In this document: piece after piece, positions 43,201-55,200 of the stretch
How positions within the stretch are numbered: the stretch's first letter is position 1
Layout of the letters: every line of letters begins with the position of its first letter
Assembly (NCBI GenBank): GCA_030685235.1
Contig: MU839104.1
Location: 124,001-188,000, forward strand
Direction: 5' to 3'
From: Copromyces sp. CBS 386.78
Taxonomy: Eukaryota; Ascomycota; Sordariomycetes; Sordariales; Sordariaceae
DNA: 64,000 bases
Translations under genes and position numbers: made by a program
The notes under the pieces: model-generated
Databases searched by the model: none
Told to the model about the DNA's origin: nothing
Seen by the model: the letters and a program-made list of their open reading frames with translations, nothing else

Positions 43201-44059
43201 AGTAGGCATCGTAAAGGCCCTCCAGCTCCTCTTCGATGGCCGTCCGCTTCCTTCCACACACAGTACAACTGCATGTGTGCTTCTGCTGCTCCTTCATCTT
43301 CTTCAGAACAGCGTTCTTCTCGACTTTGACGAGATCTTTGCGTTCTGTCTCGCTCAACCCCAGCCAGAATTCTTTGATGCGCTCCCGCTCCTCCTGAGAG
43401 CTGGTGTTCCAGATCTTTTCCTTAGAGATGCCCGAACGCTGCTGTTGGGACAAATGGGGCGCAGGGATGAAGGCGTCATGGTGAGGACTGTGCGGCGGTT
43501 CGGTTGTGGTTTGACCAGCATTGCTCTTTTTCTTCTTTTTCTTGGACTTTTTAGAACTTGAAGTCGCCCCTTGCGCAAAGCCATTCTCGTGGATATTCGA
43601 AGTCTGCGAATCTCTGAGGTCATTGAACTCTTCTGGACGCTCATCGTGGCTGTCGTCGTGATCGGCCTCTGTGGATTGTTGCGCATTTGACGGGGAAGGG
43701 CTCGGAAAGCCATTCAAGGGTGCTGAGTTAGCGATGCCTTGGGTAGCAGCCGCTTTTGCCGCAGCTTTTTGACGCCGCTTTGCCTTCTTCTTGTTGACGG
43801 GTTGCACCTGTCCCTCCACCCGACCTTGACCATGACCTTGTGTATGCGAGGTAGATGCCGACTGTGGACCAGGAACAGCGTTCGCAGCGGCGGTGATCGT
43901 CGGGGACGGCTGGGCCGAGTCGGCTGGGGTTGACCCCTTGGGAACCGTGATGAACTTGGACCCATCTTTGTTTGTGTATTTTGCCGTGGCCTTGGAGGTG
44001 GGCGACTGCGGGGCTGGGGGCGGCGGTGGCACCGAAGGGTGACGACTGTTGCCCTTCAT
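40244..44059 (-). CDS. nst1: Stress response protein Nst1
   Basis: Two exons, 44059-42515 and 42454-40244, encode 1251 residues; the 60-nt intron has GTATGG and GTTTAG and joins DSQDEE to ETMTEEQRM. Nst1 was named for salt tolerance in yeast and is a large, mostly disordered cytosolic protein. Visible parts are a Pro-rich N-terminus and a basic [16 protein letters not shown] stretch. The conserved core has [18 protein letters not shown] and a [11 protein letters not shown] cysteine motif. An acidic Asp/Glu block at the exon 1 end is encoded by GAC/GAA-type repeats. A coiled coil of about 200 residues, rich in Glu/Lys/Arg/Gln, opens exon 2, followed by a Pro/Gly/Gln-rich tail with [10 protein letters not shown] repeats. 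The stop may not be the true C-terminus, since an open frame continues beyond it. Confidence 0.9.
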
Positions 44060-47000
44060 GGTTTAGGTACTCTGGTATCAAGAATACACGGCGCGAGCAG
44101 GTTCGAGGATCGGGCACATGTAATATCGCGCGGTGGTATCGGAGGGGCAAAGGGTCCGGCCGAGAACTAGGATAAGGGCAAAGTAAGCTACAAGCTCAGA
44201 AAGATGTGAGGCGGGTGGGCCACGGCACCACAGGTCGGATAATCGGGCGGGTAACGAGATGACTGAGTGGGATAAAATGCAGAGTATCACGACGTGAAGC
44301 CAAGCACGTAGCTCGCGAGAACAGAGCAAACGGCAGTTCGGCGCTGTCACGGTCGTTGTGGTTGGAAAAGAATGGAATGTAAAAGCGAGTCCTGGTTCGA
44401 GCTCGAGGCACAGAGTGGACTGGATTGGTTGGTGTGACTAGGTAGGCGCTGGGAGGGGTTGATATATGTACCACCGCTAGCTTGAGTAGAGGGAGTTGTG
44501 CAGATGATTCCAGCACGGTAGCTGAGGCAGGTGCATAGGTAGGTAGAGAGGTAGGTATGATGCGATCTGAGAGATCAGCGACTGGGGGACCAGGCGAAAC
44601 TCACCTGCAAGAGAGAGGTAATGGAAGGGCGATTAATTAGCCACGGGGCAACCACTACTACTGAGTGTGTAGGGAGCAGAAGGCGCGCGTTTAGACAAAA
44701 GAACCGGCGGCGTGGTGGCGTCGAAGTAGGATAACAGCCTCGCAAGGTCAGGTCAGGTAAAAGGCAGAGAGTTGAAAGGTAGGTAGTTGCAGCAGCGACG
44801 AGCAGCTACCAGGCATGGAGACGATGCGATTGGAACCTGTGAAAGTGGAACGCGGCACCGGCAACTGAAATGATGCACGGCGTGGACGAAGTGGAAGTTG
44901 AAGTGGAATGATTGGGCGGCCGTGGCGGCCAGGGCGGGCAGGGTCGGCAGCCTTCCACTTTCCCCTCAGCGAAGGTGGCTCCTTCTCCTCTGCTCCAGCG
45001 GATGTCTTCAGAGTTCAGGCGCCGCTACTAACCCTAACCCTAACATAACCCTACGAACAGTTTCGACAGGCTACACTCAAGCTTCCATTGCCAACCATAA
45101 TATTGGCCCAGATAAAGCAGAAGATGGCAGAGAGGGTGAAATCGGCCTTGGGGACCGGAAAGTATCATCTGCCAAGAATCAGGAATAGGGTCTTCCGATT
45201 TGTTTACTTACCCCTGAAACATAGTCTTGTCAAGGTGCTCAACATTGAATGACATAGGGATTAAGTTGAAGATGATTGAGTTGGGGGAATCGGTCCTGCT
45301 CAACATGACCAAGACATCGTACTCATGATCGCCGTACTTACCATGAGCATAGAAAGGTGAGCATTCCTAGCCTACCATGGGTCTGGAGATGCTGCGGGCG
45401 CCAAAACGTATCTTCCACTTCGTGAATCCGTAAAATCGGGCTGACCGTAATCTTGGCCGGCTACCGTATCCCAAGATAGGATACTTCATGTCAAAAGGGT
45501 GTAAAGCATCAACTCAGCTCGAATATCCTGCTCATCGAACGGAAGTCTTGCCCGGAAAGGAATAACTGACCAGGAACCCTGAAGGACAAAATCCTTACCC
45601 GAGAAAGTGAGTTGATGTCGACTGGCCTGACTGGTAATACCTAGACTGCCGGCAATCGGCGTCTTTAGGACCTTCATGTTGGATTCTCGATGCTGGGCTC
45701 CGGGAGAGTGAGTCGTGGGCAGTGAGCGGCTCGCGGATCGCTTCAGCCCCGAGCTTCAGGGGTCGTTTTCGCACCGTTTACACTTCAGCGCTGCCATGAC
45801 CTATCAGAAACCCTCGTTGCGCCCTGACATGCTTGACCTTCGAGCAGCGCGCGACCGTTATGGCTGTGATGACAAGCACAGGCTAGAGGTGCAAGCGGCC
45901 CACCCGTCAACACGAGGTAGGACCGCTCTTTTTTTGTATCTTGCCAGCATCCCGCATGGGGAAAAGAGTGACGTTCCATCACATCATGAGAGAGTCTCGT
46001 GAGAGGCAGAGAAGACTGCGCAGACTTATCGGAATGTCCAATTGTAAGGGTTGCTGGAGGCAATTGGAGGACGACGGTAGGACTTGTGCAACAGACAGCT
46101 CGGGACAGCTCCCACACAATCCACATCCTGAGTTGTTATGGCTCCTGTTGTTCTGGAGGGTCGTCAATGTCATCCTGAAAAGGGAACCTAGAAAGCAATC
46201 AGGGGCCCTTGGGTCGCCGGAGTTAGTGGGGCTACACAGGGCACCAAGCATTCGCTACCTAAGGTACCTTACATTGAACAATCTGATGCGCCGTGCCTGG
46301 GAATCGTGGATTTTGTGTGTCTCCCCAAATGTCCCCAAATGTGTCTCCGTCGCGGCGACAGGGGTCGGGCCAACACCAACCTGGAAGCATCCCAGCCGGC
46401 CGAAGACGAGCTTTTGGCGAGTTTTGACGAGCGAGCTTGTTAGTCACTGTGATGTTGACTGTGTTCTTCGCTGCTGTAGTGGATGAGTGTAATTAATTGG
46501 CCGCTGTTTGCACAAGCAAAGGGCGTAGACTCTGGTGTTGAATCTTTCTGGAATGTCGACACTGACGTTGGTTGGGGTCATGGATCGCAAAGACATGAAG
46601 AGTGAGAAACGGGAGTCAGGTGGAGCGCCCGGACCAGGTACCGTTTGGAGTTCGGCGTTTTGAGGCTTCGCAATTTGTTTATGTAAGCCGCCGTAATTCG
46701 TCCCATCAGCGGAACCGAACTCCTTCATAGCGAGAAGCCCCCCCCCGTCCTTGATCAGCAGCTATCAACCGTTGTTTTCCCCTCAAAATTTCCCACGAAA
46801 CCAACACCACAAGTCCAAGTCCAGGATTCCAGGCAACCAGTCTACGGTCAATTCCACTTTTGTTCCATTGTTAGGTTGCGGACTCCTCACTAGGTTGCTA
46901 CAGGTACTGCACAGTACTCATCTGCTGCTTACCAACCTTATCACCCGGGGTTACCTCTCTACCAACGACAGCGAGCACTGACACTGTACGCTGGTCAACT

Positions 47001-47570
47001 ACCGCTATCTTGACTCCCGCTCCGATAGCCGTTCACGGGTGGTGCGCGCGCGACTTCCACTTCTATTGCAGTCGGGTTCCAGGTCCATTTCCAGTTCCAG
47101 TCCTGGTTCATTACTGTTTTCAACTTTTCCACCTTTTCCCCTCGTCTCCAATTGCTCCTCGCTCCATCCCACCTGTTCATCCAATTCCGTCGTCAACGCA
47201 ATCCAACGCACGCGCTCTACCGCTCTCCCGATTGAACCGCTCGTCTGCCTCTTGGCCTCTCGCAAGCCTGCCGGCACCTCCAGGTTGACCGCCGCTCTAA
47301 CGCATCTTCTTGTACCTCTCTACCCGACACTCTCGACCAACCCCCTCACATCCCAACTGTTCGTACAGTTGCAACGGCGACGACTCCAATCCCCGAACGG
47401 AATATCCCGATAGATCATCGATAGCAATTCGAAACTGAAAATCGCAAGAGCATCGCCTACCACACACCGTCGAAAGTGCAGAGACCCAGGGGGCTCGAGG
47501 TCCTCTCAGGCGAAGTGAGCTTGGTTTGGACAAACACAAAGGCTCAGGACATCTAGAGCCATTACCCAAA
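44060..47570. other. Divergent intergenic region between nst1 and rho-2
   Basis: 3.5 kb with no recognised gene. It contains an interstitial telomere-type repeat at 45029-45053, several GGTAGGTA microsatellite-like patches at 44420-44560, and from about 46.8 kb the pyrimidine-rich promoter and leader of rho-2. Reading frames up to about 180 codons lack motifs. Confidence 0.5.
45029..45053. repeat. Interstitial telomere-type repeat (TAACCC)n
   Basis: Three tandem TAACCC-type units followed, after CATAAC, by a further CCCTAC, on the plus strand. TTAGGG is the telomere repeat of Neurospora and most filamentous ascomycetes. It lies about 970 bp upstream of nst1. Confidence 0.8.
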
Positions 47571-48715
47571 ATGGCATCAGGCAGCCCTCAGAATGTCATC
47601 CGCAGGTAAGCTAGCACCTGTCTTTGCTTGGGCTTTGCGATTCCGGAAATGATGGAGAACTACGGGACCGAATCAGTCCGATCCAGAGCTTTTCGAGTGA
47701 CCGATTTGGAACACCAAACCCCGTTGTGCTGCACCAGCCTCCAGAACAGACACACACCAGCAACTCGTTGCCGCGCCAATCCGCAAACGCTAATCCTCCG
47801 TGTGATTCAGGAAACTCGTCATCATCGGTGACGGTGCTTGCGGAAAAACCAGTTTACTGAGCGTCTTTACTTTGGGTTTCTTCCCAGCCGTAAGTTATCA
47901 TATCCAACTCCGCATACAAATCTTTCTTTCCTGTCATCCGTACCTTGAATCAATGGCTAACGTGTACCTGCGCGGGAACAGACATATGTGAGTAGAATCC
48001 GCCGGTGAAACCACACGCGGCACGGGCCTTCGGTGTCCCCGTGCCCAATGTTTCCTGTGCTCTTGAGCATATTGCATCGACAGCCTCCCCAAATACATTT
48101 GTCCCAGCACTCGCTGCCCATGTTCACGTTGCGCTGACTGGCACCAATATTCAACAGATTCCCACCGTTTTCGAGAACTACGTTACCGACTGCCGAGTAG
48201 ACGGCAAGTCGGTTCAGCTAGCGCTATGGGATACGGCCGGACAAGAAGATTATGAGCGATTACGACCACTAGCATACTCGAAGGCACATGTCATTCTAAT
48301 AGGGTTTTCTGTCGATACGCCAGATTCTTTGGACAATGTGAAACACAAGGTGGGTGGTTCGACCGACGCATCGTTCCTGCAAAACATCTAGACAAGACAG
48401 TCTGCTAACCCAGACCTTACACAGTGGGTTACCGAAGCCAATGAAAGATGCCCGAATGTTCCCATCATCTTGGTTGGTCTCAAGAAGGATCTCAGGGGAG
48501 ATCCAGTTGCCATCGAAGAAATGCGGAAGCGATCTCAACGATTCGTGATGGAGGACGAAGGCCAGAGGATAGCAAAGGAGATCGGCGCTCGAAAGTACCT
48601 CGAATGTTCCAGTCTTACTGGAGAAGGTGTTGACGACGTATTCGAGGCAGCCACGCGAGCGGCGCTGCTAACGTTCGAGAAGAAGGAAGGAAGCGGGTGC
48701 TGCGTGATTCTATGA
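47571..48715 (+). CDS. rho-2: Rho-family GTPase Rho2
   Basis: Five exons, 47571-47605, 47811-47889, 47982-47987, 48158-48349 and 48425-48715, encode 200 residues. Exon 3 is only six bases and codes Thr39-Tyr40, restoring the invariant [14 protein letters not shown] of switch I. Its flanks are good splice sites (GCTAAC branch and AACAG before, GTGAGT after). G motifs are GDGACGKTS at residues 18-26, switch I with [28 protein letters not shown] and ECSSLTGEG. The end CCVIL is a CAAX box ending in Leu, predicting geranylgeranylation, with a neighbouring Cys open to palmitoylation. The [17 protein letters not shown] and [15 protein letters not shown] segments match fungal Rho2 rather than Rho1 or Rho3. 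Rho2 acts at the plasma membrane in cell-wall integrity and polarity. Confidence 0.93.
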
Positions 48716-50313
48716 GGAGCAAGGGATAGGGGGACCCATTTGAAGACTCTCATTCGCCATCCTTTCTTCCGGACGATCGTGCGCCAAAATTTGAGAACAA
48801 GCGCGGCCGCAGCCGAGACGAGCACAGCCAGCTGTGTTTCGCGGATGACTGGTATATATGGCTTCAAACTCGAAAGGGAACGGCAGTGGGAATAAAAAAA
48901 CCACAAAGGAGACTTCCACTTTGGCTGGGAAGAAAAGAGTAGGGACCTGCACTCACTTGATTGGAGGGCTCTCGGTCTGTGCTCTCCCCAACTCGACAGA
49001 CAGCACACGCTCTCTCTATACTCATTGAAACCGACTTCACGGGTCCGACCTCGCCTTGCATATCTCCCCACATCGACCTTGTTGCTCAACATGGCATCGA
49101 ATGTCGGGACGAAAAATGACTATAATGATCCACATGGGTTTCATTTTCATTCAGCCAGATGGTTAGGCAGGAGTAAGGGACGCGGCATATGAGAAACTCC
49201 TCCATCCTTGTTCTCAGACATATCTTATGTATTAATATGGCTTTAGACTTTCCTTCGATTGTCACGGTTTTCTTTTCTGTCAACTAACCAAGCAGGGGGT
49301 TTGGATGACTTGGGCAACGGGGTCTCACATCTCGGACCATAGGCACTATTCATTCTGTGGTGAAATCTGGCATCATTTTTGTTATTTGGGTGTCAAAAAG
49401 GCAGAGACAGAGAGGTCAATGGGGATTCCATGTTTAACTTTTTCTATCTAAATATCTACAACCCACGGAAATCTGCTTGTGCAAAATAGCTGGAATGGCC
49501 ACTGGTGGAAGGGCTGCCAGGGATGGGAGAATATGGGGATGGGAAAGAAGAGCAAAGTCATCGGGGACGGAGGCAATCATCATTCTTAATCCGCAAACAT
49601 GTTGCAAAGGAGTTAGAACTGCTGGCCAGATACCTATTCTCTGCGACTCCAAATTCCATACATACCAGCAAGCACCGAGTGATCACGAAGAGTGAATGGT
49701 GAACTGAAATCTTGCTTAAAGTTTGACGGTGAGGTGCCAGTAATGCCTTGCGCGAAATTGCAGAGCAGAAACACACAAGGGAGGACAAGAAAGGACGTCG
49801 AGAAACGCACCAAGATTTATCAAGGGGCTTCCCCTAGTGTGCCTGTATCGCCTTGTTTCCTACCAAGCGAAATCTTTATACACATACAAGATATATAGGT
49901 GGTACCAGGCACACGGGCTTAGTCTCGGTATGTTGTCCTCCTCTCAACATATCCTGTCCCTTGACTCGACATGCATCTCGCCTACGATTTCGGTCGTCCT
50001 CGGATCACGATGATTTCATCTCGTCCCTCCGTTCCCAAATCGCAGACAGACATCGTGATCAGAGCCCACAAGCCAGAACCAAACCGGGGAAACTGACGAG
50101 AAAAACCGTAGCAAATCCATAGAAAACCCTGCTCTTTCCTACTCGTACAATCAATCACTCAAGTCCCTCTTGGTCCAGCGTCCGATTCCGTCTTGTTGCT
50201 TTTCCCCGAGATTGTTACATCTCTCTCTTTTCCAGACCAAACAGATCCCATCCACCCCCCATCTATCCTTTCCCTATCCTTTTATATCCCTTTTCCCCAC
50301 CTTCCAAGAGTGT
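48716..50313. other. Convergent intergenic region
   Basis: 3' regions of rho-2 and mrpl28. No gene or repeat recognised in 1.6 kb; small frames on both strands have no support. Confidence 0.55.
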
Positions 50314-50898
50314 TTACGGCTTCCACTCATGATTCCAAGCCTGCCTAGCCGGCGTCTCCACCAGCGCCCTAGAAGCATACTCAATCGGCACGCTCTTGAG
50401 TCCATAAACGCCATTCTTCAGCATCGCCACGCGATACAAGTATCCGACCTCCCTCGTTCCGGGACCTTCCGTGTTGCGCAGCTCCTCGCACGCGTTGCTG
50501 ATGCTCTGGTGCTGCTGCATCAGGATGCGCTCGCGCTGCTCGCGCTGCTGGCGACGGAACAAAAGCCAGCCGCGGTGGATCGTCCAGTGACGCAGGTATC
50601 TGTTGCGGCCAAACCTCAAAGGAGGGGGGATACGCTTGGGGGATAGGACGGCGAAGTGTCGCAGGATGTTGATGATGCGCGGGTCGGCTTGCTTGGGTCC
50701 TCCCTTTTTCTTGGAGCCGGGCTTTTGGCCCGAGAACATGCCGGCGGGAGGACCGGATTTGCCCTTTGTAGCGTAGGAGGCGGTTTGTTGGAGAGAGGGA
50801 GCGGTCGCGGGCTTGGTGAGGAGTGATGATGGCGAGGGACGGCCGGCGAAGAGGCGGGTGGCCAGGCCGCGAAGGGATGTGAATGTTGAAGGAGACAT
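50314..50898 (-). CDS. mrpl28: Mitochondrial large-subunit ribosomal protein mL40 (MRPL28)
   Basis: Single exon, 194 residues from the ATG at 50898. The N-terminal 45 residues are rich in Ser, Thr, Ala and Arg without acidic residues (MSPSTFTSLRGLATRLFAGR), a mitochondrial presequence. The mature part contains the fungal Mrpl28 core: DPRIINILRHFAVLSPKRIP, then RYLRHWTIHRGWLLFRRQQ and a Gln/Arg-rich helix, ending EYASRALVETPARQAWNHEW. It is a component of the 54S mitoribosomal subunit. A telomere-type AGGGTTAGGGTTA motif lies 370 bp upstream, a location reminiscent of telobox elements in ribosomal-gene promoters. Confidence 0.9.
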   Translation of the reverse strand: MSPSTFTSLRGLATRLFAGRPSPSSLLTKPATAPSLQQTASYATKGKSGPPAGMFSGQKPGSKKKGGPKQADPRIINILRHFAVLSPKRIPPPLRFGRNRYLRHWTIHRGWLLFRRQQREQRERILMQQHQSISNACEELRNTEGPGTREVGYLYRVAMLKNGVYGLKSVPIEYASRALVETPARQAWNHEWKP

Positions 50899-51957
50899 GG
50901 TGCGCGTTGCGTGTATTCGGTTTTTCACGTCTTTTACTTCGTGTACGGGTGTAGTATGGGTAGTATCGTGTATTTTTGGTTGCGCTGAACTTCGTTTGCT
51001 GTTGTTGCGCGCGATGTTGTGGTCGCCGAGAGTGCGTTTATGCCCAAATGTATTTCTTCACCTCACTTAGGGTCGGTCCCTTTGGTTGCGTCCGACACGA
51101 CACGGCGATGCTGGCGGCGACTGGCGGTATCGCTTTGATCGCTTTGGTCGAGGCCGCTGCTTTGTCCTTTTTGCGATAGTCAATTCCGGAGTTCGAGATG
51201 AGGGACGGCACGGGGGGCAGACAGGAGCCGGTGCCGTAGCTTGCCGGATTTTTCTCCAGGCCCCACAAGGGTTAGGGTTAAAACGGAGACGTACCAGTTT
51301 TGAACCACTCAGGGAAAGTTTCCCAACGTCAGCCTTGTAAGTCGTTAGCAAAAGTCATCTTTTTCCATCCAACAACCAACCAAGACTTTCGTCGAAAACT
51401 AACTTTCTTGGTAGAGATATGTTCTCTTTCTTTCCTTTCTTTACTCTCTCTGTCCTTGGCGATCGACCACTCCAGGTAGCGCCTCATCCGGAGTTCGTCA
51501 ATATAAGCGTTCATTTGGCGCCTTCGCTCCTCCCGCGGTAAATGGTTCCCTATTCCGTCGGTTAGTTCTGATCTAGCTTGATTACACTTCGTCGAACGGC
51601 ACAACTGGGCATGGAACTAGACGGCATCATCTCCAGAGAGCGAAAATTTGCTGGACGTTCAAACCCGTTGTTGTTACCAGCTCGTCGCTCTCGGCAAAGA
51701 GTACCAGGGTCGAGACGTTGCAATCAAAAACATACAGCATCTCGATGACAGATGGGAGAAGTAGCGAGAAGCACAAGTGTGAGCAGCGCGACCGGAAGTA
51801 TTGGGAGGGAGCAAATCACTATGACAGCTTTACCATACTGATGGGAAGCATGAAACTGTTACAGGTCCCGATGGGCAGAAGAGCATAACAAACGCGATAC
51901 AGGCACAGGCAACAGCAGACTGTGGAGAGCCAGAGGCCCAAAGGGCGATGGCACTGA
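50899..51957. other. Promoter region of mrpl28 and flanking DNA
   Basis: Contains AGGGTTAGGGTTA at 51268-51280. A minus-strand frame at 51604-51329 with a charged helix-like stretch has no supported start and is not called. Otherwise nothing. Confidence 0.5.
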
Positions 51958-52293
51958 TCAAGCTGTGTTCGTTCTTGAAACATCATGAAGGGAATGAAGC
52001 ATTCTGGTGGGCAAACTGACATGCAAAGAAAAGGGGGAAAAGAAGAAAGACATAGAAAGACGGAAAAGGACAGTAAAAGAAGGAGAACACAGTGGTAATA
52101 TATTGGTTGCATTGCCATTCAACTTACCACTTCTTTTCTTGGTGGTCTTCTTGACCTTGGCCACATGGGTCATCGATGGGCGCTCCTGCCCCTTGGTGCC
52201 GGGCACACACTGAGGTGCGCAGAGGTCGGCCGGCGTAGTGTTCTTGGTCGGAACCGCCGACGTGGTCTTGTTAGAGGTCTTGGTAGGTGCCAT
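51958..52293 (-). CDS. Small basic Lys/Thr-rich protein, unknown
   Basis: The exon from 52293 to 52128 ends at a clear GTAAGT donor; joined to an acceptor CACAG at 51963, the next codons are Ala then stop, giving 56 residues. The peptide is Lys/Thr-rich with two cysteines (LCAPQC) and a basic end (KKTTKKRS). I recognise no family. The 165-nt intron has no clear branch site, so the acceptor and C-terminus are uncertain; the first exon is better supported than the second. Confidence 0.4.
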   Translation of the reverse strand: MAPTKTSNKTTSAVPTKNTTPADLCAPQCVPGTKGQERPSMTHVAKVKKTTKKRSGKLNGNATNILPLCSPSFTVLFRLSMSFFFSPFSLHVSLPTRMLHSLHDVSRTNTA

Positions 52294-55200
52294 TATTGTT
52301 GTAGTCGGTTGTGTGTTGAATGGGTAGATGATGGATGCAAAGGAATGAAGTGGTTGCGATGTGAGGAAAGAAAGGAAGGTCAGTCTGAAATGGAGGCGGG
52401 CTTAAATGGTTCTTGCTTGAAGTTTTAAGATTCAATGTCTCCGGCATATATGCAGCCTCCGATGTAATCATCGGACTCACTGATTTCAACTGCGCCAGCA
52501 TGCCTATATCTGGAAAATATGCATTGATGAAGTACAGCAACCTAGTCAAACCACCAATTTTTGCCAGGTTGGATCCGACGGTTGTTGAGTCTGGAAGTGG
52601 TCCAGCGTAGGGAGAAGCGGTAAATTTTCCAAGGCTTTCACAGACATAGACACGAAAGCGTACGACAAAAATTCAAGAAAGCTCCGGGGAATGATTGTTC
52701 GTAAATGCTTCTTTGGGATCAGGACGCGGGAGCAGATATCACGGAATAATAGATAGCCAGAAGCATCTGCACGTGAAAAACTTCGTAACAGCTGAGCCTT
52801 AGATACTGCCTGCCGCCGCCCTGCCTCTTCCAGCCGGAACCGCAGGTCACATATTTCATCTCATCCCACTCCCTCCTTCCCGGGCCAAGGCCTACCACCA
52901 CGTCCAGTGACTGAACTTGTATCTTCCACTTATAACTCCCGTCCCGGCACCTCCTCTCAACACCCCCACCCAACGACCAGTTCGATCCTGGTTATTTGGC
53001 GCAGTCAGTACTACCTAAGCACCGCTACCAGCTCTGCATCTCCCGCTGTTGACTAGTTGGGCCCCGCCCGGTTGGAAGTTCGATTCTCTTTACGTAGCTT
53101 TTGTAGAAAAAAGTTGTGTGGTTGATTTTACAACGATACGGCGGGATTGTGTAAACTGCCGGGCTGGATCTTCTACTGCGCCTTGAAGTTGAACAAACAA
53201 TCGGTTGGTCTCATATGTTGGCATCTCTTTTTTTCCCTCTTTTTTTCTCCCCCCTTTCCCGAGAATGCAGTTGTCGAAGATTTTAAGGCTATTGTTAAGA
53301 GCGTGCGCAGATTCATGCATGGCATCAGCGCCGGAACATGAACGGAACGACTTAAATTCCACCAGCAACGATATTAGAAGGGCATGTCGAATGTAGGCAG
53401 TTAGGAAACGTTTTGCCAGTAAGTATCAATATGATGGAAAGCCTCAGTCCGGTTGGACATACTTGACGCCTCAAGGGCCCTCTTGCATATTTCAAAACCC
53501 AATTTCTACGAAGATGCACTGCGCTTGCATACTTAGGGACATCTCGGAGAACTTACCAGATGGCTCTGCCTGTCACCTCACGGACCGATTGTCGAGACTC
53601 AAATCAGACATCCAAATCGCCCCGGTTGGTGATTAATGCATTAACACTGAAATCAGCACGGCAGGTTTTGGCATATGAAATCTGCTAATGGTAGTCGTTA
53701 CCATCAACATAACCCCTCCAGGCTGCATACCTCCTGATATCGGCGAGGGAGGTTGAAGTATGTGAGCAAGACACATCGCGCGTCAAATATATTTCCATAT
53801 TTCAGGCTGTTCTGAGAAACGTAACCATTTGAACAGTCGCAATTTCGATACTGCTTTTTTGCCAAAATATTTGCGAACTGCATGCAGTGGAAGAAGATGG
53901 ATTTCCTTGAGGGAAGGGGCGGGGGACGGGGCGCGACATCCAATCGGCTTCAACCCGGACACTCAAGAGCAGCACCCCAGTCGTTCGAGGAGCACATTCA
54001 CACAACAGCTGAAACTCAACGTGAAGTAATAGACAAATGAGAATGTTATCAAAAACTTCGGCTTTCCTACATCAGTCTGTGTGTACTCAAGCCCGTTCCG
54101 ATCACATTCTCTCAAGCCGAATCAGTTTGACGTAGACGCCAGACCAACAGAGGACTCGCTGAATATCGACCACCAACACGACTCGAGGGTGATGAACGCA
54201 TAAAGGCCAGGTAGAGGCTCGAGACAACCGAAGGCGGCGGAGAAGGGAAGTGATGACGGGTTCCATCGGCTCCAGTTTGTTGTTGGAGATGTATGCTGTT
54301 CCGGTCGTCATTTGATGATTGCGGATGGTCAAGAGCATCTTCAGTTCACATCCACATCGACGCGAGTCTGGACTACCCATTAGACTGCAAACTTTGAATG
54401 GTTCACCCTCAATCGTTGTCAGTTCTGGAAATGGCGTCCTCCAAGATGTTCCAATGAAGTCGTGAATCGCGAAATGCTATCCCAACAGAGCCGCAACGCA
54501 GTGTAAGAAGCCAGGGGGAAAAGCACTGCTATGCCGTCCAACGTTTTTTTCCAGGAACATTTTCAAGACCAATGTCACACGTTACGTTAGGGTTGCAAGT
54601 CTGGCGGCCCATTCTCCGGTCTCCGCTGTCATGGCACTTTCCCGAGGACAGCTCCGACACTACTAACCCTCGGGTCAGCTGGTAAGCAGATTCGGATTTC
54701 GTAAGATTCCACATGATGTATGTTCCGGCCGCAGAGATCACGGCAGCTTGATGTGCAGTCATCAGTGCCTCGGTGGGAAGAACCTGATCCGCAGACTTTC
54801 GAGAAAAGAGGCATGCGGCTCACGCGGAGGGTTAGGGTCATACGTGGGCTACCTTCCAAGCAAACTCGCTATGTACCTACGCTAGTACAACTCTGTCAAC
54901 CGAACTCCAAACAAGCCCGTTCAAGGCTCTTTGACTGTGATGTCTTGAGACCTGCATCAACACGAGTGACGTCATCCGTGTTTCTTCAATAGTGAGCGGG
55001 CAGAATGGGCATATTCAAGTGTCTATACCATCGATGGGTTTATTCGCGGACGACGTTGACAGGACATTGACGAGATCGTCGCATGTCCGGTCCGGAGGTT
55101 GGACGGTGCGGTTAACAGCGGAGGACATGTCCCCGTCGACCGAGATGAAACGCGCAGGTCCGATGCCATACTACGAGACGTGGATGGGCCGGCCAGATTC

